NCBI GenBank assembly: GCA_035542775.1
Contig: DATKKX010000093.1
Location: forward strand, 1-17,128
Reading direction: 5' to 3'
DNA length: 17,128 nucleotides
From: DATKKX01 sp035542775
Lineage (GTDB): Bacteria; Planctomycetota; Phycisphaerae; UBA1845; UTPLA1
The notes beneath the pieces are model-generated. The model did no database searches, was not told where the DNA came from, and was given only the letters and a program-made list of their open reading frames with translations. The number at the start of each line of letters is the position of its first letter. The stretch's first letter is position 1. This document shows, in pieces, positions 1-6,764 of the stretch. The position numbers and the translations under genes were made by a program.

Positions 1-67
1 TGAACTCCGTTCATGGGGCCGCGGACGTCTGGAGGGGACTAATCACCAGAGAGAAACAGGAGACATC

Positions 68-901
68 CTACTGCAATACTGCGTCGTCGGCCATTGCCTG
101 CCGGAGCTTGGCCACGGCGGAAAGCTGAATCTGCCGCACCCGCTCCTTGCTGACCCGCATCATTCTGCCGATTTCCTCCAAGGTCTGCCGCGTTCGCCCC
201 TCTTCCAGGGGGAAGCGCCGTGCCAGGACCGTCTTTTCGACATCCGTCAGATCCGCGTTGTCCATGCGGAGGATTCGCCGCAGCCGCTCGGCGAAGAGGG
301 CCCGCTGATCCTGCCGGGTCTGGTCCGGCATGTCGCTCTTCTCGAAGTCCTCGTCGTAAGACCCGCTGATCTTGCCGCGGCGGCGCGAATCCTGTATGGC
401 CGCTCTGGCAAACGCCCGCAGAATGGCGTTGCAGGCGTACGTGCTGAAGCGGAAGCCCCGCCACGGATCGAACGTGTCCACCGCTCGCAGAAGGGCCATC
501 ATGCCCTCGCTGCTCATGTCGTCGCGATCCAGGTTGTCAAATCGACTGCGGCCGATGAGGTCGTAGACCAGGCCCAGGTTCGCCTCCACCAACCGCGTGC
601 GGACCTGATGGTAGCGCTGTGCCCACATGGAATAGTCGCGTTTCTTGGACGAATGCACGGAGCGATCGGCCGCCTTGTACAAGCGACTGAGCTGATAGCC
701 GCAAAAGTGCAGTTGCTTGAAAAGTAAGGTCTCTTCGTCCGGCCGAAGCCGACCCGATCCGACCGCGGCCCCCGGCCAGTCAGCGAACAACCGATCCTCG
801 ATGCGCCGGGAGCGCAACTCCGCATTGGTAATATAGGGAGGCGGCTGCATCCAGGTCTTCATTGACCGCCGGTGGGATGGTTTTGTAGTAATGCGAAGCA
901 T
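68..901 (-). CDS. RNA polymerase sigma factor, sigma-70 family
   Basis: This is a sigma-70 family initiation factor of 277 aa that would direct core RNA polymerase to a promoter subset. Region 2 spans about residues 97-170, with a core-binding/-10 stretch (EANLGLVYDLIGRSRFDNLD, then FDPWRGFRFSTYACNAILRA). The usual FSTYAxWWIRQ signature is degenerate, with CN replacing the aromatic pair. Region 4 (about 215-272) ends in a clear helix-turn-helix, TLEEIGRMMRVSKERVRQIQ. The linker between regions 2 and 4 is short and acidic, and a full region 3 is not evident. The N-terminal 95 residues are lineage-specific. The ATG at 901 is chosen because AGAAGG lies 6 nt upstream (913-908); an internal Met14 is the alternative start. 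The long leader holds a dyad and a hairpin (see those entries). It looks like an alternative (group 2/3) sigma factor rather than the housekeeping one; its regulon cannot be told from sequence. Confidence 0.9.
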   Translation of the reverse strand: MLRITTKPSHRRSMKTWMQPPPYITNAELRSRRIEDRLFADWPGAAVGSGRLRPDEETLLFKQLHFCGYQLSRLYKAADRSVHSSKKRDYSMWAQRYHQVRTRLVEANLGLVYDLIGRSRFDNLDRDDMSSEGMMALLRAVDTFDPWRGFRFSTYACNAILRAFARAAIQDSRRRGKISGSYDEDFEKSDMPDQTRQDQRALFAERLRRILRMDNADLTDVEKTVLARRFPLEEGRTRQTLEEIGRMMRVSKERVRQIQLSAVAKLRQAMADDAVLQ

Positions 902-917
902 GTCAAACCTTCTCTCT

Positions 918-934
918 GAACCCCCTTGGGGTTC
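918..934 (-). promoter_or_regulatory. leader hairpin abutting the sigma-gene Shine-Dalgarno
   Basis: GAACCCC and GGGGTTC form a perfect 7-bp stem with a 3-nt loop in the sigma-factor leader. The hairpin ends 4 nt before the AGAAGG ribosome-binding site at 913-908. It could set ribosome access or protect the mRNA 5' region. No U-tract follows, so it is not an intrinsic terminator. The structure is directly visible; the function is inferred. Confidence 0.45.
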
Positions 935-1037
935 CCGATCCTGCTCGCCTCATGAGGGGGGTTCTCTGCTGCCCGTTTATTTCGCTCTCTTTCCATGTAT
1001 ACCGATTCCGGGCGCATTTGTTTCCAGAATTCTGCGC

Positions 1038-1066
1038 CAAACAGCACTTTTTTAGTGCTATTTTTG
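1038..1066. repeat. imperfect dyad, candidate operator of the sigma gene
   Basis: AGCACT (1043-1048) and AGTGCT (1054-1059) form a perfect 6-bp inverted repeat around five T residues. Outer CAAA (1038-1041) and TTTG (1063-1066) extend the symmetry to about 29 bp. It overlaps the candidate -10 of the sigma gene. On the plus strand the stem is followed by A then five T, so it also resembles an intrinsic terminator, but no plus-strand gene precedes it. An operator is my preferred reading. Confidence 0.4.
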
Positions 1067-1077
1067 CTCCGCGTCAA
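1049..1077 (-). promoter_or_regulatory. candidate sigma-70 promoter of the sigma-factor gene
   Basis: On the minus strand TTGACG (1077-1072) is followed after 17 nt by TAAAAA (1054-1049). These match 5/6 and 4/6 of the -35 and -10 consensus. Transcription would start near 1042 and give a leader of about 140 nt. The -10 lies in the centre of the inverted repeat AGCACT-N5-AGTGCT, so a bound regulator would block it. The hexamers are seen; promoter activity is inferred. Confidence 0.4.
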
Positions 1078-1199
1078 GATCGATTGCCGCAAATGGTCGC
1101 CGTCGTTCAAAATCAACGCTTGGCGAAGGTAATGGATACTAATAGATAAACAGATTAATAAGTTTTAATGGCATGAATAACACGAAGGCGGCTGCAGGG

Positions 1200-1219
1200 C
1201 GCGACATGCCGGTGTCGCG
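1200..1219. repeat. short inverted repeat downstream of the small exported-protein gene
   Basis: CGCGACA (1200-1206) and TGTCGCG (1213-1219) form a perfect 7-bp stem around a 6-nt loop. It lies about 90 nt beyond the stop codon of the minus-strand gene ending at 1306. No T-run follows in either direction, so a factor-dependent 3' end or an mRNA-stabilising structure is possible but unproven. Confidence 0.25.
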
Positions 1220-1305
1220 TCGCGGCCATGATGGCGTAAAATCGCCACGGACGCCCAGCAGCAGGAACCACAGGAGAAGCCGATCGATGTGCGGAAGCCC
1301 TGGCG

Positions 1306-1635
1306 CTATCCCCCGCTCGACCCGGAGCCTGATCCGGACGACAGGCCGGAAGTCGCTGGATTCGAGCCCAGCGAACTCGGCGTGCGCGTGTCGATCACGG
1401 CGGCCAACGCATCCGACAGCGCCACCGCCATCTGTCGAAGACCCGCTTCCCACTGCCCCGGCTCGCTGAGCGCCGTGTTCATTCCCTGCGCAAATTCGGT
1501 CGCGTAGGTCTCGCGGAAACGCTTGCCAATGTCCGACCCCGCGCAGTCCCCCGAGAAAACGGTGCCCGACGCCAGTGCGGTCGCCAGCAGTAACTTGATA
1601 CGGTTGCTATAGCGTACAAACGATCGGGCCTTCAT
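1306..1635 (-). CDS. small exported protein, hypothetical
   Basis: This encodes a 109-aa hypothetical protein with a basic N-terminus and a hydrophobic segment (about residues 13-29, KLLLATALASGTVFSG), which reads as a Sec signal. A cysteine follows at residue 31, but the preceding residues (SGD) do not make a canonical lipobox, so lipidation is doubtful. The mature part is short and helical, and ends in a Gly/Ser-rich tail (SSGSGSGSSGG). I associate this pattern (signal, one or two amphipathic helices, low-complexity tail) with small planctomycete proteins of unknown function; that is memory, not a search. The start at 1635 is supported by GGGGAAGG 7 nt upstream. It lies upstream of the sigma gene on the same strand, but the 404-bp gap argues against a tight operon. 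Confidence 0.65.
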   Translation of the reverse strand: MKARSFVRYSNRIKLLLATALASGTVFSGDCAGSDIGKRFRETYATEFAQGMNTALSEPGQWEAGLRQMAVALSDALAAVIDTRTPSSLGSNPATSGLSSGSGSGSSGG

Positions 1636-1799
1636 TTTGGGACCTTCCCCGTTCGGCGATCAGGCACCGCGACCAGACCATCGTCTTTATCGGATGAACA
1701 TCAGTCCAGCGGCCAGCAACACGACCGGTGTTCGTTTCGCGCCTCCGGTGTGCGGTCATATCGGACGCTCGACCGACACCCCGCTCGGCCCTGCGGGGC

Positions 1800-1828
1800 T
1801 TAACCGGTGACCCCTTTGATCCGATAAA
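1800..1828 (+). promoter_or_regulatory. weak candidate promoter for the secreted protein
   Basis: TTAACC (1800-1805) and GATAAA (1823-1828) are separated by exactly 17 nt, and each matches 4 of 6 consensus bases. Transcription would start near 1835, about 135 nt before the TTG start. It could occur by chance. Confidence 0.25.
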
Positions 1829-1930
1829 CACCTCAGCAGACCGCCCGCTCTGTCGATTTCTCGCCGTGACGCTGCCTCGGCAGTCCGGGCCGCGGATATG
1901 CCGACCGGGCGGTGGTACGTCACGCGGGAG

Positions 1931-1946
1931 CAGTTTTTGAAAACTG
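1931..1946. repeat. near-perfect 16-bp palindrome upstream of the secreted protein
   Basis: CAGTTTT (1931-1937) and AAAACTG (1940-1946) are perfect inverted arms separated by TG. The arms are AT-rich against GC-rich surroundings, and the site ends 23 nt before the preferred TTG start at 1970. It is suitable as a dimeric-repressor operator. If translation begins at ATG 1898 it would be inside the coding region. Confidence 0.35.
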
Positions 1947-1969
1947 AATTGATACGACAGGGATCGGTC

Positions 1970-4633
1970 TTGAGGAGTCTCTACATTCTCCTCGCTCTCG
2001 CCGCTTCCGCACAAGCGGCGCCCGATACGCCCGGGCCATCAGCGGATGGGCGGATCACCTCTCGACTCGAAGACCGTATCATCAAGTCATTCGACTTCGA
2101 TGAACGCAAGGTCGGCAACTATGAGTCCATGCCCCGCTACTGGCGGCAGATCCGTGAAAGCGGCTACCCCCGTTTCCTGGAGCCTCGTTTTGACTACGAG
2201 GTCGGCCACACCGCGCCGCCGTCGCTGCGCTTCACACTGGCCGGAGGCAATCTGGGCGCGGCCTATCTGGCCAAGGACATCGACGTCCACCCCAACGCCG
2301 ATTATCAGATCACCGCCTGGATTCGGCCGTCCGGCCTGATCCATGCCGGCGCCTACGTCACTGCCTATTATCTCGACCACGCCCTTCGCAAGATCGAGGC
2401 CAGCGAAAGATCGAGCCTCATGGTGCGCGGGGCCGGCGCCGACGAGCCCTGGGTGCTGGTGACCATCCATCTGCCCGGCGGCTTCGAGAATGCCCGCTGG
2501 CTGGGGCTGTCCTGTCGCCTCGAGCAAATGTCCGAGCGGTCGGTCAGCGCCGACGAGCTGCGGCCGATCTATTACCGCGACGTCCATGCCACGGCCTGGT
2601 TCGACGACATCACCATCCTGCGCCTGCCCCGGCTCACGCTGGAGCTGGGAGCGCCCGGCAATGTCTTCACCCGGCAGCAAGCCCTGACCTGTACCGCTCG
2701 GGTGGCCGACACCGACGGCGCGGGCCTCAGCTCCACGCTCAACATCTCCGACGCCGACGGCCTCGACATCGACACCCGCGTAGTGCCGGTGGTGGCCCTG
2801 GATGAGCCCGGCCCGGTGCTGAACCTGCAGGACCTCGCGCCCGGTTGGTATCGGGCAGTGCTGTCGGTCCGTATCTGCGATGCGATCACTCTCAGCCGCG
2901 AGCAGTCTTTCATCCGTCTCAACGCGGATCTGCCGACCGCGAAAGAGCGTCGTCCCGGCTTCGGAATCATCCTCGATCCCACGGCCAAGCTGTCGACAAA
3001 CGTGCACCTGGACCTGTTGCGGCTGCTCGGTCCCGGCGAGGTCAAGGTACCCTTATGGCGGCGGGACATGGGCGAGGACGTGATCGTCAAGGGCGATCCG
3101 CATCTCGACGATCTGCTCCGCGTCTTGCACGGCGACGGGATGACCCTCGCCGCGGTGCTGGAGGATCCGCCGGAGACGCTGGCGCGAATCTGCGGCCATC
3201 CCAAGATGACGCTTCTCGACGTGCTCGGCAGCCCGCCGGATCAGTGGCGGCCCCATCTGGCGTTCATCATTGCCCGGTACGGGCCGCAGATCCGGGCCTG
3301 GCAAATGGGTGGCGAGGACTCGCCCGCCGCGCCAGGCGATCCACGCCTGGCCAAGGCTTTGTCCAACGTCCGCGCGGAGCTGCAGCCGCTCATCGGGCCG
3401 GCTGATCTGGTGGTTCCACAGTCCCTTGCACAGCAGCGAGCTACCGCGGCATCACCGGCTGTCGACATCGTCTCGCTCACGGCTCCGCCGCATGTTTCGG
3501 CGGCCGGCCTGCTTGAACAGATGGCCGCCCCGCAGGGATCGGCTTCTCTCCGCCGATGGGCAACCATTGAGCCGCCCCAGCGTGAGCGATATGACCGGCA
3601 CATCCGTTTGAGCGAGCTGGCCCGGCGCATCATCACCGCCCGGGAGAGCGGCATCGAGACGGTCTTTCTTCGCCAGCCGTGGAGCATCGATACCACCGAG
3701 GGCGACACTTCCGTCGCGCCGGGCGAGGACTTCATCATCTACCGAACGTTGGCCCAGGCCCTCGGCGGCCTGAAGCCCGACGCGCCCATCTGGATCGGCG
3801 AGGGCCTCCACGCCAGGCTGTTCGTCGACGATAGCGATGTCGGAGCCATCGCCGCATGGACCGACGGCGACGGGATCGGTTCGATCAGGACAGTTTTGAA
3901 CATCGGCCCTGGCGCCCGGCGAATCGACATGTGGGGCAATGTGAGCGATCTTCAGGCCGCCCCGGGCGGACAGGAAATCGCGGTCGAAGCCATGCCGGTC
4001 ATCATCGCGCCGGTGCTCGTGCCGCGAGCCAGGGCTCTGGCCGGATTCGCCGTCGTGGAACCGACCTTCCAGGCCACCGTGAACGAACAGCACCGCGTGC
4101 TCGTCCTGACCAACCCGCGACCGTCAAAGCTGCAAGGAATGTTGACGCTCCGGGAGCCATCCGGATGGCAGATGCAGCCCAGGAAAATCCCGCTCGACAT
4201 CGCCCCGGACGAGCAGGCCAGGATCGACGTCGCATTCGAGCTTCCCAGCAACCAGGCGGTGGGCGACTATGTCCTGCAAGGCCGGTTGCTGCTGGAAGGC
4301 GATGCGTTGGACGGGCTCACCATGCGGGCGCCCCTGTACGTCCGCACCCCCGGCCTGGATGTCAGCGTCGTGAGCAGCCGCGAAGGGCCCGGCCTGACGA
4401 TCTTTCAGCGGATCACCAACCACACGCAGGAGAGCCTCAACCTCCAGGGGGCGGTGCTCGCCGCGGGCCGGCCGCGGCAGTGCCGCGTCATCGCCAATCT
4501 GGCTCCCGGCCAGACGGCGGTGCGTCAGTATCAGCTCGACAACGCCGCCACGCTCGCGGGCAAGCCGATCCGCGTCTCGGTTGAGCAGGTCAACGGCCCT
4601 CTGCGCCACAATACGCTGCTCCGCCTGGAGTAG
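1970..4633 (+). CDS. secreted multidomain glycoside-hydrolase-like protein
   Basis: This is a large exported protein (887 aa from TTG 1970) with a signal peptide (residues 1-16, LYILLALAASAQA). An N-terminal beta-rich module (about 40-215, FDFDERKVGNY...PSLRFTL) resembles CBM4/9-type jelly rolls. An Ig-like segment follows (about 225-320). A (beta/alpha)8-like region (about 330-640) has GEVKVPLW, then IRAWQMGGEDSP (Glu449) and WATIEPP (Glu534), which resemble the two catalytic strands of clan GH-A. The WQxxNE Asn is Gly here, so activity is uncertain. The C-terminus (about 680-885) has NEW3-like beta domains. The start is uncertain: TTG 1970 fits an AGGGA motif and the signal peptide, TTG 1949 gives a longer basic n-region, and ATG 1898 gives 911 aa but has no Shine-Dalgarno and buries the signal. 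It is probably periplasmic or extracellular. The exact substrate and family are unknown to me. Confidence 0.6.
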   Translation: MRSLYILLALAASAQAAPDTPGPSADGRITSRLEDRIIKSFDFDERKVGNYESMPRYWRQIRESGYPRFLEPRFDYEVGHTAPPSLRFTLAGGNLGAAYLAKDIDVHPNADYQITAWIRPSGLIHAGAYVTAYYLDHALRKIEASERSSLMVRGAGADEPWVLVTIHLPGGFENARWLGLSCRLEQMSERSVSADELRPIYYRDVHATAWFDDITILRLPRLTLELGAPGNVFTRQQALTCTARVADTDGAGLSSTLNISDADGLDIDTRVVPVVALDEPGPVLNLQDLAPGWYRAVLSVRICDAITLSREQSFIRLNADLPTAKERRPGFGIILDPTAKLSTNVHLDLLRLLGPGEVKVPLWRRDMGEDVIVKGDPHLDDLLRVLHGDGMTLAAVLEDPPETLARICGHPKMTLLDVLGSPPDQWRPHLAFIIARYGPQIRAWQMGGEDSPAAPGDPRLAKALSNVRAELQPLIGPADLVVPQSLAQQRATAASPAVDIVSLTAPPHVSAAGLLEQMAAPQGSASLRRWATIEPPQRERYDRHIRLSELARRIITARESGIETVFLRQPWSIDTTEGDTSVAPGEDFIIYRTLAQALGGLKPDAPIWIGEGLHARLFVDDSDVGAIAAWTDGDGIGSIRTVLNIGPGARRIDMWGNVSDLQAAPGGQEIAVEAMPVIIAPVLVPRARALAGFAVVEPTFQATVNEQHRVLVLTNPRPSKLQGMLTLREPSGWQMQPRKIPLDIAPDEQARIDVAFELPSNQAVGDYVLQGRLLLEGDALDGLTMRAPLYVRTPGLDVSVVSSREGPGLTIFQRITNHTQESLNLQGAVLAAGRPRQCRVIANLAPGQTAVRQYQLDNAATLAGKPIRVSVEQVNGPLRHNTLLRLE

Positions 4634-4654
4634 AGCCGCTTCGCTTCTTCAACA

Positions 4655-4686
4655 GCCGCGCGATCGGTCACTTTGCGTTGCGCGGC
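4655..4686. terminator. stem-loop between convergent genes, possible bidirectional terminator
   Basis: GCCGCGC (4655-4661) and GCGCGGC (4680-4686) are perfect complementary arms, extendable inward by three weaker pairs. They lie in the 62-bp gap between the converging secreted-protein and methyltransferase genes. There is no clear T-tract on either side, so this is position-based support only. Confidence 0.3.
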
Positions 4687-4695
4687 GGAGAAGGA

Positions 4696-5592
4696 CTACC
4701 GGTCGGCTTTTTGGAACACCGCCACTTTTGTGGAGAAGCCCCGAAAGAGACGCTGACTTTGCAGCAGAGCATCGAAACCGGTGAGCATCGCGCCGAGGCT
4801 GTAACCCAATGCTTCTCCCGCCGGGCGCCATGAACGAATCGACTTGCCGATAACGCGCGAAAGCAAGCTCCAGTAGCCCGACAGAACGCGACAGGCGATG
4901 CCGCCGGCGCCGACCTGGCCGTTGGCGATGAAAAAAACCGGGCTCAGTTCGAGGAGCCGAAAGCCCATCGGCCCCAATACGTCTTCGTAGTCGCGGAGGG
5001 CGTGATAGGATTGATTGGCGTCGGCCGGCAGCGTGCGAGCGGGAAAGTCGTCAGATATCAGCAGGCGGCCGCCGGGCCGGACCGCCCGGGCACAATTCGC
5101 CAGCGCGGCGCGGAAGAGATCGTCCTCCGTGATGTGAAAGAGCACGTCCATCGCGGAGACCCAATCGAAGCCGGACTCAGGGTGGATCGAGGCCGGCAGG
5201 CCCGCGGCGACGTCGCACACTTCAAATCGGTAGCGTGGATATGTCATGCGAAGCCGCTCGATGGCGGTCGCAGAGATATCGATGCCCCAGACGTCCGTCA
5301 CGCCGAGCCGCCGGTAAAGATCGATGTAGAAGCCGGTGCCCGTACCGATGTCCAGGACGCGCGCGGCTGCCGGGAGGTTGTGGCGCGAGGCCAGTCGAAC
5401 GAAATGCCGGCGGCGAAGGCGATACAGCCAGTGGTTGTAGTTTTCGCCGAGGCCGATGTAGCCCACCGCCTCGAAGCAGCCGGCGGCCTGATGGCGACGG
5501 ATCCAATCATCGGCGGTGCGCGGACGCAACGGCTCTTGATGCGAAGCGGTTTCGCCCAGCGGCTGTTGTCCATGCGGGCCGATGGCAGTCAT
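4696..5592 (-). CDS. class I SAM-dependent methyltransferase
   Basis: This is a soluble methyltransferase (298 aa from ATG 5592) that uses S-adenosylmethionine. The Rossmann motif I is RVLDIGTGTGFY (about residues 78-88). The acidic end of beta-2 is in WGIDISATAIERL, motif II is in FDWVSAMDVLFHI, and the post-motif strand is RPGGRLLISDDF. An N-terminal helix with GLGENYNHWLYRLRRRHF precedes the fold; I associate this with methyltransferases of sugar or polyketide-like small molecules, but the acceptor cannot be assigned. The C-terminal 70 residues are unassigned. GTG 5610 would add six residues. I prefer ATG 5592, although neither start has a Shine-Dalgarno; a TATATT lies just upstream (see that entry). 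It converges with the secreted-protein gene and diverges from the DUF1963 gene. Confidence 0.85.
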   Translation of the reverse strand: MTAIGPHGQQPLGETASHQEPLRPRTADDWIRRHQAAGCFEAVGYIGLGENYNHWLYRLRRRHFVRLASRHNLPAAARVLDIGTGTGFYIDLYRRLGVTDVWGIDISATAIERLRMTYPRYRFEVCDVAAGLPASIHPESGFDWVSAMDVLFHITEDDLFRAALANCARAVRPGGRLLISDDFPARTLPADANQSYHALRDYEDVLGPMGFRLLELSPVFFIANGQVGAGGIACRVLSGYWSLLSRVIGKSIRSWRPAGEALGYSLGAMLTGFDALLQSQRLFRGFSTKVAVFQKADR

Positions 5593-5598
5593 GGCCGC

Positions 5599-5604
5599 AA
5601 TATA
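5599..5604 (-). promoter_or_regulatory. candidate -10 element for a leaderless methyltransferase mRNA
   Basis: TATATT on the minus strand (5604-5599) ends six nt before ATG 5592. That is the spacing at which transcription would begin at or next to the start codon. No Shine-Dalgarno is visible, unlike most genes in the window. The best-placed -35 hexamer is poor, which weakens the case. Confidence 0.3.
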
Positions 5605-5694
5605 CCGCACCCGGGCTTGCAGTGTGCGGCGGTTTCTCTCAAACTGGTGCCAGCAGCACCCGGCTGTCGATGTCGCAAAGGCAGTTCAGCACTC

Positions 5695-5700
5695 AGGAGG
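5695..5700 (+). promoter_or_regulatory. strong Shine-Dalgarno fixing the DUF1963 start
   Basis: A perfect AGGAGG sits 8 nt before ATG 5709. It decides the start: the open frame runs upstream to 5235, but that extension is antisense to the methyltransferase gene and is not coding. Confidence 0.8.
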
Positions 5701-5708
5701 AAGCAGAC

Positions 5709-6764
5709 ATGACCCATCCTGGCGAGCCGTCTTCAGCTCACGGCTATCACATTGCATCGCCGGCCCCGAGGAGATCAGTCTTCTGGTATTGCGGGCTCAT
5801 GACGACGCTGTTCGCGATCTCACTGTCCGGGGCCTGCCGGCCCAGATCCTGGGGGCGCGCGACAAGCGGACCGCCGACCAGTAGCGGGCCGTCGCTCACG
5901 CTGCAGGACAGCAGCCAGGCGGCCGAGCAAGCCAAAATGAAGGAGGAACTGGTAGCCCGCCTCAAGTTGCTCGTGAAGGAGGCAACCGTGCTGAAGCTGG
6001 TCGCGGCGCCGGATGCGCCCACCGAGCCGGGCACGGACACCCACTTCGGGGGGCTGCCTTACGCGGAGGAGGGCGACAAGTGGCCGGTTTGCACGACCTG
6101 CAAGAAGCCCTTGTCCTTCATCTGCCAGCTCAACATGAAGGATCGCAAGGATGCCGACCCGCCCTCAAGCGGACTGTACACGGTATTCTACTGCTGGAAG
6201 TGCTCTCCCGATGACCCGAGCATGCTGCGGCGCGGCGAGTGGCTGGTGAAGTGCTACCCGCACCCGAAAAAGAAGGCAGCGATAAAGTTGAAGGACAAGA
6301 GCGACAAGGCCACTCGCACCAAAAGCTGCACCGTCGAGTACCGTCTGGTCGATTCGTTGCCGGATTGGGAGGGCCTCGGAACACGAGACCCCGAGCTCAT
6401 GCTGGCTTGGTTATTCAACACCGGTCCGGAGCCCGGCGAGGCATACGAGGAAGAGCGTGAAAAGTTGATCAAGCACAAGGAGAAGGAAGCGGTTTCGCAA
6501 ATCGGCGGGTACCCCGTATGGATTCTGTTCGATTCCACACCCCTGTGCGGGGTGTGCAACAAGCCCAAAGCTCTGCTGGTGCAGATCAAGTCAGAAGAGG
6601 CTGCCGGGCTCAAGTGGGGCGACTCGGGCTCTGTGTACTTCTTCGTCTGCCCGGAACATTCTGCGACAGTGGATCTGTTCATGCAGTGCCAGGAGAAAGA
6701 GCCTGAATCTGCCGTGGAGCCGGTGTCAGCCGCTCGCATCCTTGCTCCGTGCCAGGCTGGCTAA
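5709..6764 (+). CDS. exported DUF1963/YwqG-like protein with duplicated CxxC halves
   Basis: This protein has 351 aa. An N-terminal extension ending in RR is followed by a hydrophobic segment (about residues 24-42, FWYCGLMTTLFAISLSGA) and Cys43. The lipobox is imperfect (LSGAC), so it may be a lipoprotein or membrane-anchored. The soluble part resembles DUF1963 (YwqG). The first half has THFGGLPY...WPVCTTCKKPLSFICQLN then FYCWKC. The second half has IGGYPVW...PLCGVCNKPKALLVQI then YFFVCPEH. Each half carries CxxC plus CxxC or CxxH, suggesting two metal-binding sites. A lysine-rich linker joins the halves. The fold is also reminiscent of eukaryotic PDCD2. Function is unknown. Its last 39 nt overlap the 3' end of the convergent Zn-ribbon gene. 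Confidence 0.75.
   Translation: MTHPGEPSSAHGYHIASPAPRRSVFWYCGLMTTLFAISLSGACRPRSWGRATSGPPTSSGPSLTLQDSSQAAEQAKMKEELVARLKLLVKEATVLKLVAAPDAPTEPGTDTHFGGLPYAEEGDKWPVCTTCKKPLSFICQLNMKDRKDADPPSSGLYTVFYCWKCSPDDPSMLRRGEWLVKCYPHPKKKAAIKLKDKSDKATRTKSCTVEYRLVDSLPDWEGLGTRDPELMLAWLFNTGPEPGEAYEEEREKLIKHKEKEAVSQIGGYPVWILFDSTPLCGVCNKPKALLVQIKSEEAAGLKWGDSGSVYFFVCPEHSATVDLFMQCQEKEPESAVEPVSAARILAPCQAG

Larger units (their letters stand above)
902..1305. other. 404-bp non-coding region upstream of the sigma gene
   Basis: I see no supportable gene here. From the sigma start outward it contains the leader hairpin (918-934), a perfect 10-nt palindrome CCTCATGAGG (948-957), a dyad overlapping a candidate promoter (1038-1077), an AT-rich stretch at about 1131-1180, and a short inverted repeat at 1200-1219. 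Short open frames here show no recognisable protein and no clear ribosome-binding site. The region probably serves as the sigma-factor control region and the 3' end of the upstream minus-strand gene. Confidence 0.6.
1636..1969. other. 334-bp divergent intergenic region
   Basis: This separates the minus-strand small exported protein from the plus-strand secreted protein. It should hold promoters for both. I see one plausible plus-strand promoter (1800-1828), a GC-rich stem CCCCGC/GCGGGG with an 8-nt loop (1779-1798), and a near-perfect palindrome (1931-1946). No convincing gene is present. If the ATG at 1898 rather than TTG 1970 is the true downstream start, the last 72 bp are coding. Confidence 0.5.

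Noticed and set aside
1..13. Short inverted repeat TGAAC-TCC-GTTCA resembling a LexA box
   Set aside because: The spacer is 3 nt, not the 4 of the Bacillus-type SOS box, and it sits at the window edge with no gene start next to it.
859..1116. Minus-strand 85-codon open frame in the sigma leader
   Set aside because: It overlaps the start of the sigma gene in another frame, has no recognisable domain and covers the promoter, dyad and hairpin.
2087..3007. Long minus-strand open frame opposite the secreted protein
   Set aside because: It is an antisense shadow in GC-rich coding sequence; its Gly/Arg/His-rich translation has no motif, while the plus strand has a coherent domain series.
5235..5708. 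Upstream extension of the DUF1963 frame
   Set aside because: It is antisense to the methyltransferase; the perfect AGGAGG before ATG 5709 fixes the true start.
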